From positions 4,216,001-4,280,000 of the forward strand of contig NC_089423.1 of assembly GCF_013426205.1 (NCBI RefSeq): DNA of 64,000 nucleotides, given 5' to 3'. The translations under genes were made by a program, and so were the position numbers. Positions 35,731 through 46,486 of this stretch are shown in pieces. The notes under the pieces are model-generated. The model was given only the letters and a program-made list of their open reading frames with translations. It made no database searches and had not been told where the DNA came from. Origin of the DNA: Metarhizium brunneum (lineage: Eukaryota > Ascomycota > Sordariomycetes > Hypocreales > Clavicipitaceae). Every line of letters starts with the position of its first letter. Position 1 is the first letter of the stretch.

Positions 35731-37897
35731 ATGTCGAGGTTGCTGTGTAAGTATTCTTGATTCCCTCACACGTATTTGATCAAATGGGAGCCCATCCCTA
35801 GCTTCTAACATGGATACATATCTGTCTTCAGCATCGGCGCTTTCCTTACGGCGGGATCCACGCATGCTGAAACTGCCACCGTATCTCTCCCTGGTTTGCA
35901 TCCTAGTTGGAGCTATCTGGCTTGTCTTGTTGCCGCTCGACAATTACTCCCGGCGCACCTATATCTCAGAGAATGCATTGCTTCCGGGTCAGGTACATAC
36001 ATATTTTGGCGGCAGCGAACAGAATATCTTCAGGGCATATAGACGGGAATTAGATACATTGGTTAATGAGAGCAACTACGAGTAAGTTGGAATCCAAACC
36101 AAGCAGAGAATGAACTGGCCAAGAATCTCTAAACTTACTATCAAAGCATCAACAATCACCTTGAAGTCATTCTCAGTACCGCTGGTATTAAAGTCGGTAG
36201 ACAGAACTATACATACAATTCCGCAGGCAAAACGTACAATGGCGAAAATGTATACGGAATTTTGCAAGCTCCCAGGGGGGATGCCACCGAAGCAATAGTT
36301 TTGGTGGCTGCTTGGAGCAGCGTCAATGAAACATTTAATGGAAACGGCGTTGCTCTTGCCATCACCCTCGCCCGCTACTTCAAGCGTATGTTACTAGGTC
36401 TCACCCATCTAAGCAGAAACCATGACTGGTTACCGGGCTAAGAAGTGATACAGGCTGGTCACTTTGGTCGAAAGATATCATAATTCTGATACCTCCGGAC
36501 AGTCGAACCGGAACTCAAGCCTGGGTGGACGCGTACCATGATGCGCACGACTCCAACAACGTTGCTTCATTGCCGCTGAAATCCGGTGCACTGCAGGGTG
36601 CAATCGCTATTGACTACGCCATGGATCAACGATTCGACGGTATTCACATCATTTATGATGGCACCAATGGGCAATTGCCCAACCTCGATCTTATAAACTC
36701 AATCGTCAATATCGGTGGGGGCCAAATGGGAATGCAGACGGCAATACAAGGCATGCAGCATCATAATGATTCCTACCGAGACCGGCTTATGACGATGCTG
36801 CGGGGAATGTTGAAACAAGGCTTAGGCATCTGTGCCGGACCTCACAGCAGTTTTATCCCGTATCATGTCGATGCCGTAACACTTCAACCATATGGTGAAG
36901 GTTGGCACGATGAGATGGCCATGGGACGTGTTATAGAAGGCACATTCCGGAGCTTAAATAATTTGCTGGAGCATCTCCACCAAAGCTTTTTCTTTTACCT
37001 GCTAATGCAGAGGGATCGCTTTGTTAGCATTGGTACATATCTCCCGAGTGCTATGCTCCTTGCCGCTAACTTCACGATCATGGCTATTTTTCTGTGGGTA
37101 AAGAGCGGACAGCCCGCTGCACAAGTCCAAATGCCGGTGGTAGCAACCTTTGAAAAACCAGCTCCAGCAAAACCAACATTCAGCAAAGCTCCGGGAATCC
37201 CGCCTGCTATCAACTCTACCGAGCGAGATCTTTCTCTTCCCCTAGGGATTGTGGCAGGGTGTCATGCCGCATCTGTGATTCCTCTTTTCGTCCTAAGCAA
37301 TGTTCCTGCAAGAGTATGTACACCAAAATATCCCTGTATTTCCATACAAGCCACAAAATCGTGTGATTTTGTAGTTGATGTCACTGACACAGACCCAACA
37401 ATTAGTTGCTACCAAGCTCATTGGCCATGTTTTGCATCTTCTCTGCCGTGCTTCCATTCATCATATCGTACCTTCTTCCCGTATGCTTCACACAAAGGAC
37501 GCAGCACTTTCAGCTGACTAAGTCGCTGTCCTTGCTTGTCCTTGGAATGGCATTAGCGACGCTGGCTACTCTGAACTTCTCGTTAGCATTCTTGGTGGGC
37601 ATGCTTGCCAGCCCATTAACATTTATAACACCATGCAAGAACACTATTTCCAAATATTTTGTCGTTGCCTTGCTCAGTGCAGTGGCACCACCAGTGGTTG
37701 TGTATCCAGCAACTCATCTCGCCGGCTCATCTGTCGCTGAATTCTTGCAGCAGGCTAGTTTTGGGTGGAATGTATGGGCCGTGTATACGCCTGTTGTGAT
37801 TTGGTGTATATGGTGGCCGGCCTGGCTAGTTGCGATGACGAATGTCCTCTCTGGGACTTCCGACGGCGCCGAAATGTTCACCACGGAGAAGAAATAA
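35731..37897 (+). CDS. gaa1: GPI transamidase subunit Gaa1
   Basis: Five exons, 35731-35746, 35832-36081, 36147-36385, 36454-37313 and 37406-37897, encode 618 aa. The first exon carries only MSRLL plus one base, and splicing gives MSRLLSSALSLRRDPRMLKL, as in homologues. A membrane anchor lies at about residues 22-40. A large luminal domain with an M28-peptidase-like fold follows; its core is visible in NYTYNSAGK, IVLVAAWSS and DIIILIPPDS. Several transmembrane helices occupy the C-terminal third. The protein is part of the ER transamidase that attaches GPI anchors and recognises the GPI lipid. It does not have protease activity in the known complex. The last intron (92 nt) falls between membrane helices. 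It is convergent with Rpn9, only 225 bp away. Confidence 0.93.
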
Positions 37898-38122
37898 GCA
37901 ATCTGCTCATCGGGACATCCACGAAGGAAATAACATTGCCTTTATTAATATACATTTTTTGTACCGTCTGAGATGTCTATATCTTACCATTGCTGGTAGT
38001 GGATAGAACTACGAATCCATGCTGGGCTATGCCAGGATATGTCAGGAAAGTTCCACTTGTCCAAGACCCATTCAAGGACATAGCCGACTTGACGCCTTAT
38101 CATTCAGAAAATCAGTCGTGAT

Positions 38123-39384
38123 TTAAGCAGCCCAAACATCTTTCCCGGCGGTCTCGATCCAGTTACCAAGCTGATTAACGTTGGAGTCCCAGTCGAGCAG
38201 ACGTTGGCGCATGTTGCCTATTTGCTTCATGTCAAGCACCTTTGGTTGTACCCAAGTGATGTGTGCAACTTCGTCCACTTGGTCAATTGTTCCCCGTAAC
38301 AGACCAAGACTTAAAGCTTTCATGACCAAGTGCTCAATTTCCTTCTGCTTGACCTTTGTCTCGTGTGAGATTGTAGAGAAGGTCATGGTACGATCGTGTG
38401 GAGGCCGTCGAAAGACGGCTTCAGTAAGCGCAGCAAGATAAATCTTTTGTCGTAGATGCGTTGAATGTTCATTCAGTAGCTTGTTAGATGCAACGTTGTC
38501 GGATAAAGCATCAAATGCTATAAGATCGCCCCGGTTAAACGCGAACAACAGGTCGCGGAGCCAAGAGTCGTCCTCGCTTTCGGCAAGGGAATCGAGAATC
38601 GGATGAAGCAAGAGCTCTCCGAAGTTGTAGATGCTGCTTGACACCAAGGCTGCAACACTTAAATAGTAGGCTCGTCTGTGACGTTCCTCACTTGAGAGAG
38701 ATGCCAAGTCGATGCAAGCTAGGTACAGAAGCGATGTACGATAGTAATTTGCAAAGTCCATTTTTCTCTACCAGACATGGTTAGTGTTAATGCAGCAATA
38801 CTGCCGCCTTGAACATAAGCATACCTGGTAATAGCTTGCGTTGGCATCATAGAATGCTGCGTGGACTACAGTCTCTACTGAGTCGAAGGTATCCAATATC
38901 TTCTCGGCAGCATCCAAGTCTCGCCGGGCATCATCCAGTCTGTTGAGGTTGAGCTTCACGCGGGATACGGCCACAGACGCAAACACGAGAGCGTCTTGTG
39001 ATGTGTCGTTATCGACCTTCTTCACTACAGATAGTAAAAATGATAGGCGTTCTTGGTCATCTATTTGAAGTCCATTAGCCATAACATCCGTTCGCCAAGT
39101 TCCATTGTGTATATACCTTTACACTGCGTCGCGGCTTTTAAGGCAAGGTCTACCAGCTTGAGCTGGTTAATTTTATCCGCAAACTTCAGAATGAACACCT
39201 TATGGAAGGCCAGACGCTGAGGGGCGCTTTTGGGGTGATTGAAGAATTGAACGAGCGAGTCTGTGAGCTGGTGCCATAGCTTGCGCTCCCAGAATGTTTC
39301 GAAGTCAAGTATAAGGGGCTGCAGCTCTTCCGGTGCCTTGTCTCTTTGCTCCGCGAGGAAATCCGGTATCGAGTCGACGGCCAT
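38123..39384 (-). CDS. rpn9: 26S proteasome lid subunit Rpn9 (PSMD13)
   Basis: Three minus-strand exons, 39384-39117, 39060-38825 and 38767-38123, encode 382 aa. The joins give LKAATQCKDDQERLSF and ASYYQRKMDFANYYR, both conserved in Rpn9. The N-terminal half is a helical repeat region; the C-terminal half is a PCI domain covering about residues 190-355, with EIEHLVMKALSLGLLRG and WVQPKVLDM as its winged-helix part. The protein ends with a helix in the KDVWAA tail. Rpn9 is a structural subunit of the proteasome lid that contacts Rpn10 and Rpn5 and helps assembly. ATG 39384 (MAVDSIPDFL) is favoured over a non-ATG extension upstream. The gene shares a short promoter with the complex I gene to its right. 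Confidence 0.95.
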
Positions 39385-39873
39385 GGTAACCGTGTCAGGT
39401 ATTGATTGCACCTTTTCTATCCGAGCAGCAGACTGCTAGACTATGTCAGAACGGAGGATGTAACCTGGTTTAAGGTTCTAAGTGCCAGGTTTCGTCTTTT
39501 TTTTGTCGCTTTGGCTTTTGCGGCACTGGCGGCGATGCTAGCGACCGGTAACACCAAAAGGAACAAGCAATGCAAGCTTGGTATTGCGATGGAAGGTTGA
39601 AGAACGCAATAGTGCCTAGATGCTGTGTCTCAAGGACGTGGCTACCAGGAGCCTAATGCGCAGAGCTACTGGGAAGAGCTGGGTGGGGCATAGTCTCCCA
39701 GCCAGGAAGTTAACCATATTTAGAGTACCCGTGACCGTACACGTGATCGGTGCTCTGCCCAAGTATCGATTCAACAACCGAGTAGCAATCGCGCGACATA
39801 GCTTGTTGTGTCCAGGTTCAAGGTCGACAAGGAGAGTAACTACTTCTCTCACATCTAGCCTAGAACTGCAAAG
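39385..39873. other. Divergent promoter, Rpn9 / NUO40
   Basis: A 489-bp bidirectional promoter. Apart from a T-rich tract near 39496-39505 I see no distinct element and no gene. Confidence 0.5.
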
Positions 39874-41474
39874 ATGTCCTATCCCCTGTACGCCGCACGG
39901 TCAGCCCGTCAAGCTACTCATAATGCAATTTGCCGACGTTTCGCCTCCGATATTTCGGTCACAAGAACCGGCAAACCCATTCTCCGAGTAGAAGGTGGAC
40001 GGTTAGTATTGCCACTAGTCTAAATAAATGCATTCCGCTGACTTATTCTCTGCTCTAGATCGTCCCTAGGAGGTATCTATATGCCTGCTACTCTACTTGA
40101 ATGCAATGCTCACGGCTCGTACAGGTCACACTGCAACAGTTTTTGGCGCAACTGGGCAATTGGGTCGGTATATTGTGAATCGATTGGGTGAGTTTTATGG
40201 CGTTTATGACTTCAATTGCTGGGTAGTGAGATGTAATCTAACTTGGTGAAGCTCGCCAGGGTTGTACAGTTGTCGTCCCATTCCGCGAAGAAATGACGAA
40301 ACGCCATTTGAAGGTTACAGGTGATCTTGGTCGCGTCGTCTTTGTCGTATGTTGAGTTCGCTTCCTTTTCCAGAGCCAAGGAACCTCTCGCCCTAATTAA
40401 TTTTAAAATAGGAATATGATTTACGGAACACGCCGTCGATCGAAGCAAGCGTCCGACATTCCGATGTTGTCTATAACTTGATTGGCCGAGACTATCCTAC
40501 CAAGTTTGTGCAAACCATTAGCCGCATAACATACGCATAGCTGAGCCCTGTTTCAGGAACTTTTCTCTCAATGACGTTCACGTGGAAGGCACCGAACGCA
40601 TCGTTGAAGCAGTTGCAAAATACGATGTTGATAGATATATTCATGTCTCCTCACACAGCGCCGACCTGCAATCTGCCTCCGAATTTTACGCCACCAAGGT
40701 CAGTCATTTCTCATTTTCTTTCTGGTCTTTCTGAGCTTAACCTCACACGCCCTATTTATCTCAGGCTCGAGGTGAACAAGTGGCCAGGAGTATTTTCCCG
40801 GAAGCCACTCTCGTTAGACCAGCACCAATGTTCGGTTTCGAAGACAACCTACTTCTTAAACTTGCCTCCGTTCTTAACCTTTTCACCGCCAACAATATGC
40901 AAGAAAAATTTTGGCCAGTCCACGTAAGTTCCACCCCCTTCCCTTGCAGACCTAATTGAATGATGATACTGATACTCTCGTAGTCAATCGACGTTGGCGC
41001 CGCATTGGAAAAAATGCTCTACGATGATTCCACAACCGGTCAAACATTCGAACTTTATGGACCGAAAGAGTATAGCATGAGACAGATTGCTACTATGGTG
41101 GATAAAGAAATCTATAAACAGAGACGGCATATCAATGTTCCCAAACGCATCCTCAAGCCAATTGCTGGGGTGTTGAACAAAGCACTTTGGTGGCACACAA
41201 TGTCGGCAGATGAGGTTGAGCGCGAGTTTATGGACCAAGTTATCGACCCCACGGCCAAGACTTTTAAGGATCTTGGTATCGAACCTGGAGATATTGCAAA
41301 CTTCACATATCACTACCTGGTTGGTCCTTCATGACGTGTGCAACGTTCTGCATTCGATAGCTAACATCACTCTAGCAAGGATTCAGAAGCCAGAACTACT
41401 ACGACTTGCCCCCCGCAACAGAAAAGGAGAAACGAGAGGACAAGAAGTATATTCATGTGCTGGATGAGTTGTAG
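39874..41474 (+). CDS. nuo40: NADH:ubiquinone oxidoreductase 40-kDa subunit (NDUFA9 family)
   Basis: Nine exons: 39874-40001, 40059-40072, 40125-40187, 40252-40346, 40412-40503, 40557-40698, 40765-40923, 40984-41319 and 41376-41474. They give 375 aa. Exon 2 is a 14-nt microexon, needed to read GGRSSLGGHTATVFGATG. The first 30 residues are rich in Arg, Ala and Ser, as in a mitochondrial presequence. A short-chain-dehydrogenase-like Rossmann fold follows, with the nucleotide loop TVFGATGQLGRY and the motif NVEGT-like VHVEGTERIVEA. This accessory subunit binds NADPH structurally and stabilises the matrix arm of complex I. The extreme C-terminus (DKKYIHVLDEL) comes from the last exon after CTAG; without that splice the protein would end 33 residues early. 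It is the most fragmented gene in the window. Confidence 0.94.
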
Positions 41475-42168
41475 TTCAACATTGCAAGTCCGCAATCGGG
41501 AAACCTTGGAAAACATGCCAGAGACTTCTTTGGAGTCTCCGTTAAAATTTGAGGTTCTAGCAATACAATACCCATGGGAAAGACATGTATATAAGACAGC
41601 CCCAGCTGGGTCAGTGTGTCGCATCTTGTTGTACAGTTTTCTTTCTTTTTTTCTTCATTTGTCGTTGTTAGAGCTTCCCCGTTTGCTGTATGGCCTTTGT
41701 GTGATTATCGAAAGCAATTATAGGCTTGCCAGGACACATTAGTCATGACGACCGCAGTAATATTGTAGTGGTTCTTGTGGCGTTGGGAAAGCTTCGAAAC
41801 CATGTCGGATCACAATCGCGTGCAAGATGTTATACACAAGGTGCCAAAGGCGATGTTTTGATACCCTTTGTTTTCACCCTCGCCGTGCTGCTGTGCGCTT
41901 TTCTTCATAGGCCCTCAAATTATTGGGCTCATACTCCAGGGCGTTAAGTCACTGGCAATGTCAACTGGTCCAGGTTATGCGCAACTATGGAGTGCTTACC
42001 TACTACTATGGTGTACTCTGTACCACCCCCACAAAACGGTGGAGTTAAACCACATGCACCCACACTCTTATTTGCCTACACTCATGGTGCGAAGTCCTGA
42101 TAAATCCAGATTAATATCTTTCACTGTCGGAGTACATGCGAATATATTGACTCCTACTTACACTCAGC
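41475..42168. other. Intergenic region, NUO40 to Efm5
   Basis: About 690 bp with NUO40 3' flank and Efm5 promoter. T-rich tracts occur at 41637-41665. No supported gene or repeat. Confidence 0.5.
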
Positions 42169-43448
42169 ATGGAAGATAACGATGAGCCAATGTGAGCATT
42201 TTATCAATCGAATGTTTGTCGTCACCAAAGTAACAAAATTTACTTGGCTCAGAACTCTCTCTGCCCATGCTCTTGCAGCCTTGGCCGAATTTAACGCCGA
42301 AAGAGATGCCCATCAGTCCAAATTCGAAGGATTGAAAGCTCAGGCTGAAGACGACGCACAGCTCTCTATGACGGCCTTCACAGAAGACTGGAATGAATCA
42401 CAATTTTGGGTACGTTTCTGGCGGAAGTTCATTATTGCCACTCAAGTCGTACTTGGGAGCAAACTGGCCAAAATCAGTAATGTTTGTTGTATACATACGC
42501 CATGGGGCCATTGCTAACTCTTGGCTTGGGCCACAATGAGCTATAGTACTCCGAAGAAACAGCTGAAGTGTTAGCCAATGAACTACTGGAAGCATCTAAC
42601 CCGAAGACACGCATTGGTGTTGTATCGGCACCAAGCGTATTTGTAGCACTTCGCAATATATTAGTGAGTATTCCCCTCTTGCTCTCGTCATGCCTCGTCA
42701 GGCAGATCTGGAGAAACAGAATAGCTTATCATCTCACCCAACTTGCCATGGCCTTGCCCTGGCTGTGGGTATTCATTCAAGTAGCGAAAACTCCCGGCGA
42801 GTGATCGTCCAAAGATCGTTCTCTTAGAGCATGATCCTCGTTTTGGGGTGTTTTCCGAATTTGTCTACTACGACTTCCAGCAACCTCTGAAGCTTCCCAG
42901 TAAGTCTCAAAAGTAATCATTTGAATGATTCAAAGTCAATCTAGCCCTTTGTGTGTATGTGTGTATATATATGTGTGTGTGTGGTTCAAGATTCCGGTCT
43001 TCCCAGTTGAAAACGCATGTACACTTATTTCTGGATAACAAAGCTGATATGCCAGGTAGATGAGTTGAAGGGAAGCCTAGACTGTATCATATGTGACCCA
43101 CCATTTCTCAGTGAAGATTGCCAGACAAAAGGTGTGTATGGAGCTGTTGGGTCCTTTGAATCTACGTTCCTTCTTTCACTTTGACATATCTCCTTCTTCT
43201 AATCGTACATACTACCTTTCACAGCTGCTCTTACTACCCGATGGCTTCTGAAGGCTTCCGAATCCAGCTCCCCAAAGCCAAGAGTCATCGTTTGTACCGG
43301 AGAACGAATGAAGGACCTAGTGACCCGTGTTTATCGACCCCTAGGCGTACTCGCCACGACTTATGAGCCGAGGCACGCCAGAGGCTTAAGCAATGAATTC
43401 TACTGTTATGCAAATTTCGAATGTTCGTCATGGGTTTGGAAGCCCTGA
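42169..43448 (+). CDS. efm5: Protein-lysine N-methyltransferase Efm5 (eEF1A, N6AMT2/EEF1AKMT1 family)
   Basis: Six exons, 42169-42191, 42253-42409, 42547-42663, 42785-42899, 43060-43131 and 43225-43448, give 235 aa. The first exon is 23 nt. The acceptor at 42251-42252 is chosen over a later one because it restores frame and the conserved start TLSAHALAAL. The fold is a seven-beta-strand methyltransferase. The catalytic motif is DPPF at residues 150-153 (CDPPFLSED), typical of the former N6-adenine methyltransferase annotation. In yeast and humans the enzyme methylates a lysine of translation elongation factor eEF1A. The FYCYANFE and WVWKP segments close the domain. Intron 4 (42900-43059) contains a GT-rich microsatellite. 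It is convergent with Ubp8. Confidence 0.92.
42951..42983. repeat. TG/TA microsatellite inside an Efm5 intron
   Basis: A GTGTGTATGT, then TATATATATG, then TGTGTGTGTG run lies within the fourth intron. It has no effect on the predicted protein. Confidence 0.85.
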
Positions 43449-43764
43449 ACTCTTTGACACGCCACCTATCGTCCAAAAGCACCCAGGAGTTTCACTCTGC
43501 TTTCTGTATCTATCTATCTTTTCGAATCAAATCAGATGAAGGGTTAGGTGATATTGAAATGAGAAACGGTACTACTAGACATTATCGGATCTGGACATGT
43601 CTTATTGCACACGAAAGGCGTGCGAAGATCAATGGGGTATTATACCCCAAACCTCCAACACCCTGCCGCGGGGGGCATTATTCAAGGGATCTCGAGTTAG
43701 TTTACATAGGCGCTTTGCCCTTCGCGGTCTATAAAACCAAAATACACAATAATTTCCATATCCC
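43449..43764. other. Convergent intergenic region, Efm5 / Ubp8
   Basis: A 316-bp shared 3' flank. No gene or repeat is seen. Confidence 0.5.
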
Positions 43765-45627
43765 TCAGGCTAAGGAACGGATGATATAAAACAGCAAATA
43801 AGCCTGAGCCCCCAAAACTTCAGAAATTGTAGCCAGCTCCACTTTATGATCATTGAATTTGAACCACTGTGCATAGCAAACTCATCAGCTTTAGACGCTT
43901 TCGAGTGGATTTACAGATTGAGAATGATGATCTTACCTGATCGCCGACACGACAGTACGATACATAATGACCAGTCTCGATTTCTCCGACGTGCACTATA
44001 ACACTCAAGAGATCATACATACATGATCTCTCCAGCTCCAGGCTTTCACGGTTGTCCCGGCTGCGAACTCTGTTCGTATAAGGCAGCATGCTCAGTTGCA
44101 ACGGAAACTGAACCGTGTAGTCGATCTTGGATGCGGCTCGATCATGTCTGCCTTGCTTGTATTCAAAACGCTGAAAAGACGTATTAGCCATGAACTAAGC
44201 ACTGAGTCCCGGAATGAAGTTGTAACCTTTAGCTGTACCGAAAGGACATTCGGTAGTCGTTTGATGCTTGTATATCTCTTCGCTTGTTGAGTGGATGAGC
44301 AGCTGTGACACCTATACTCGCATTTGTCAAATTTGACATATTCCTCATCCAGACAATCATTCAATGTCAAAACTGGTGCTTTTTGCCCAGTTTTCTTGGC
44401 CTTTCGCTGCATCAAAGTGTCCAGGCCCAAGCTGAGATCTAAGAAGGACTGTACTGTGTTTGTGGTGCCTTTGCAGTTCTGGCAAGTTGTTGTCGTCTGC
44501 ATCTTACCATAAAATGTTTGATGGATGATACAGTTGCAGCTATGCTCGGAGCCAATCTCTGGCCTCTTTCCGTCACCATTGCGCTCATGAAGTTCCTCTG
44601 CCAGAAACTGGAAAAACTCATGAGCATCTTGCTCCCTCGTAGTGACAAGATTTTCAAATGCCTTTTTCTCTGATATCCAGAAGCCTGATAGTATGTTTGC
44701 GGCAGTGTACCCGTTGGTATTCTCCAGAGCGTAAAAGTCTTGAAACATGTCATCCATAGCGCAGCTTAAGCAGTGTGAAACAGTACAGTCATTGCTCTGG
44801 TGCCCATCACTAAGATAAAAATTTCGCAAAAGTGGGTTATGCAGAAAGCTTTGAAGAACAACATTTTGATAGCAGGTGGCACCTGCATTATAAATGCCTC
44901 GTAGGCCATTGGCTCGACAAGACGCTGTTGTTGTGTTAGAACTAATATAGCGGGGATCGTCCTTAATAGAATCAGTAAAAAGTTCGTCGTGCTTTCTCTT
45001 TCGTCCTTTACAATATGCCAGGGTCAGTATCCAACGAAAGACCAGTGATCATGAGCTTGAATAGGAAGGCTGACCTGAGAATGAACCTGTCCCAATCTTC
45101 CGCACGCGAAGTTCTTCTAACGTTGGGTCCCACACGAGGTCATCACATATTTGGCAATACAGAGATCCGCTTCGAGAGTCCACATCTAATACCAAGTCAG
45201 TCAGCCAAGCAGTCGCCAGGATTCTTCGACTTCGAACTTACAGAACCTGTGAGATTTTTTTGTTCCATGTCTAAGACGGTCTTCTTCAGTGACAGTAGTT
45301 GGACACTGGAGGCAGAGATAGTTCGATGTCAATGATGTGATTGGTCGACCTTCCTGGTTCGTTGATGTTTGAGGGACAATCGGGGTAGAGTCGAAGATAC
45401 CACGGAGGATCATTTTGTAATGTGCAATGGAGCTATTCATGACTTCTTGACCCTGGGACAATAGACGTTGTACATGTTCTATATTCCCGTTAGAGCATGT
45501 CACCCAATGATTGCATATTCAATCCATAGCGTATTTCCATACCACACCCAAACATTGGTATTCCAGGAACAGGTGACTTGACTTTGGCATTCTTCGGAGA
45601 GGCCGGTGTCGTAGGACGCGTAGACAT
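43765..45627 (-). CDS. ubp8: SAGA deubiquitinase Ubp8
   Basis: Six minus-strand exons, 45627-45543, 45478-45242, 45185-45075, 45005-44227, 44170-43937 and 43866-43765, give 515 aa. Exon 1 encodes a Pro/Thr/Ser-rich leader ending in FGC, which the splice joins to EHVQRLL. This creates the first Cys-x-His of a ZnF-UBP, whose other ligands appear in LCLQC, H-rich KKSHRF and LYCQIC. The USP domain has catalytic Cys189 in NAGATCYQN, His472 in TGHYVSYC and Asn487-Asp488 in WFKFND. Structural zinc pairs CQNC and CHSC are present. In yeast Ubp8 removes ubiquitin from histone H2B within SAGA. The protein ends LLFYIIRSLA, aligning with the yeast tail. It is divergent from Rad54, so two chromatin/repair genes share a promoter; shared regulation is only a guess. 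Confidence 0.94.
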
Positions 45628-46486
45628 CTTGAATACGGTGTATCAAGGAGTATTTTATAGCGGCTGGTCAAAAGGTAGGTTGCAACTTGCTCAGATGGTA
45701 GTCTCGCACTGGATTGTTCCGAATAGCCACTCGTGATCGTTGGCAAGATGTCGTGGCAATAGTCCAGGTTCGCAGAAACGAGTTCTTCAACGAGAATCTC
45801 TGGGCTAGACTTGTTAGCTCAAGTGGGAAGTTTTTGGGTGGGAAAGTCATCTCACCTAGGAACAACATGAGCTCGTTGTTCGCTCGTTGTAGTGAATTTA
45901 TGGCGGAGTTCCAAGCTTGACATCAAACAACGAGTGCACCGGCGGCCGACGTATTGAGGGGAAATAGAGACGGCCGCTTCGTTCGCCGAATAGTCTGAGT
46001 TCAACCTATAATATCTTATATTCGAATATGCCTTTGCACTCTGAGGCTTCAAACCGAAGGGTGTGGCTTGCTGGGGGAATGGAATGTCATAGGAAGGTCG
46101 CTAATGGTGAACCGCTGGGAACGCTGACCTGCAATCGATAAAGATAGGCGGCCGATAAGTAGCCCACGCTGGACTGGGGGCAGCCAGTTATAGACGGAAA
46201 GAACTACATATGAAGCCGAAACGTACGAGCACGAAGGCTGGGTAGCTTGGGATTCTTTGGCATCAATAGACCTGTTTTTCCGCACATGCCAATTTCATTT
46301 TACGTTGCATACTATCACCTAGAATGACTCTGTGCAATGTGAGGAAGGCGGAGAATACTAAGGGATAAGGGCTCCGGTCACGTGCTGTCGTGACCAGGCA
46401 AACGCGTCGAACGCGGTCGTAGCCAGTTCCGCTCCGTCTCACTCTCATGATTTCCGATGCCGTTTATTGAAGCATATAAACCAGAA
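45628..46486. other. Divergent promoter, Ubp8 / Rad54
   Basis: An 859-bp bidirectional promoter. A GCGTCGAACGCG inverted motif lies near 46402-46413, close to the Rad54 start. Its role is unknown. No gene is supported. Confidence 0.45.

Noticed and set aside
42271..42280. Alternative Efm5 acceptor TTGCAG at 42277-42278
   Set aside because: It breaks the frame. The acceptor at 42251-42252 restores both frame and the conserved TLSAHALAAL.
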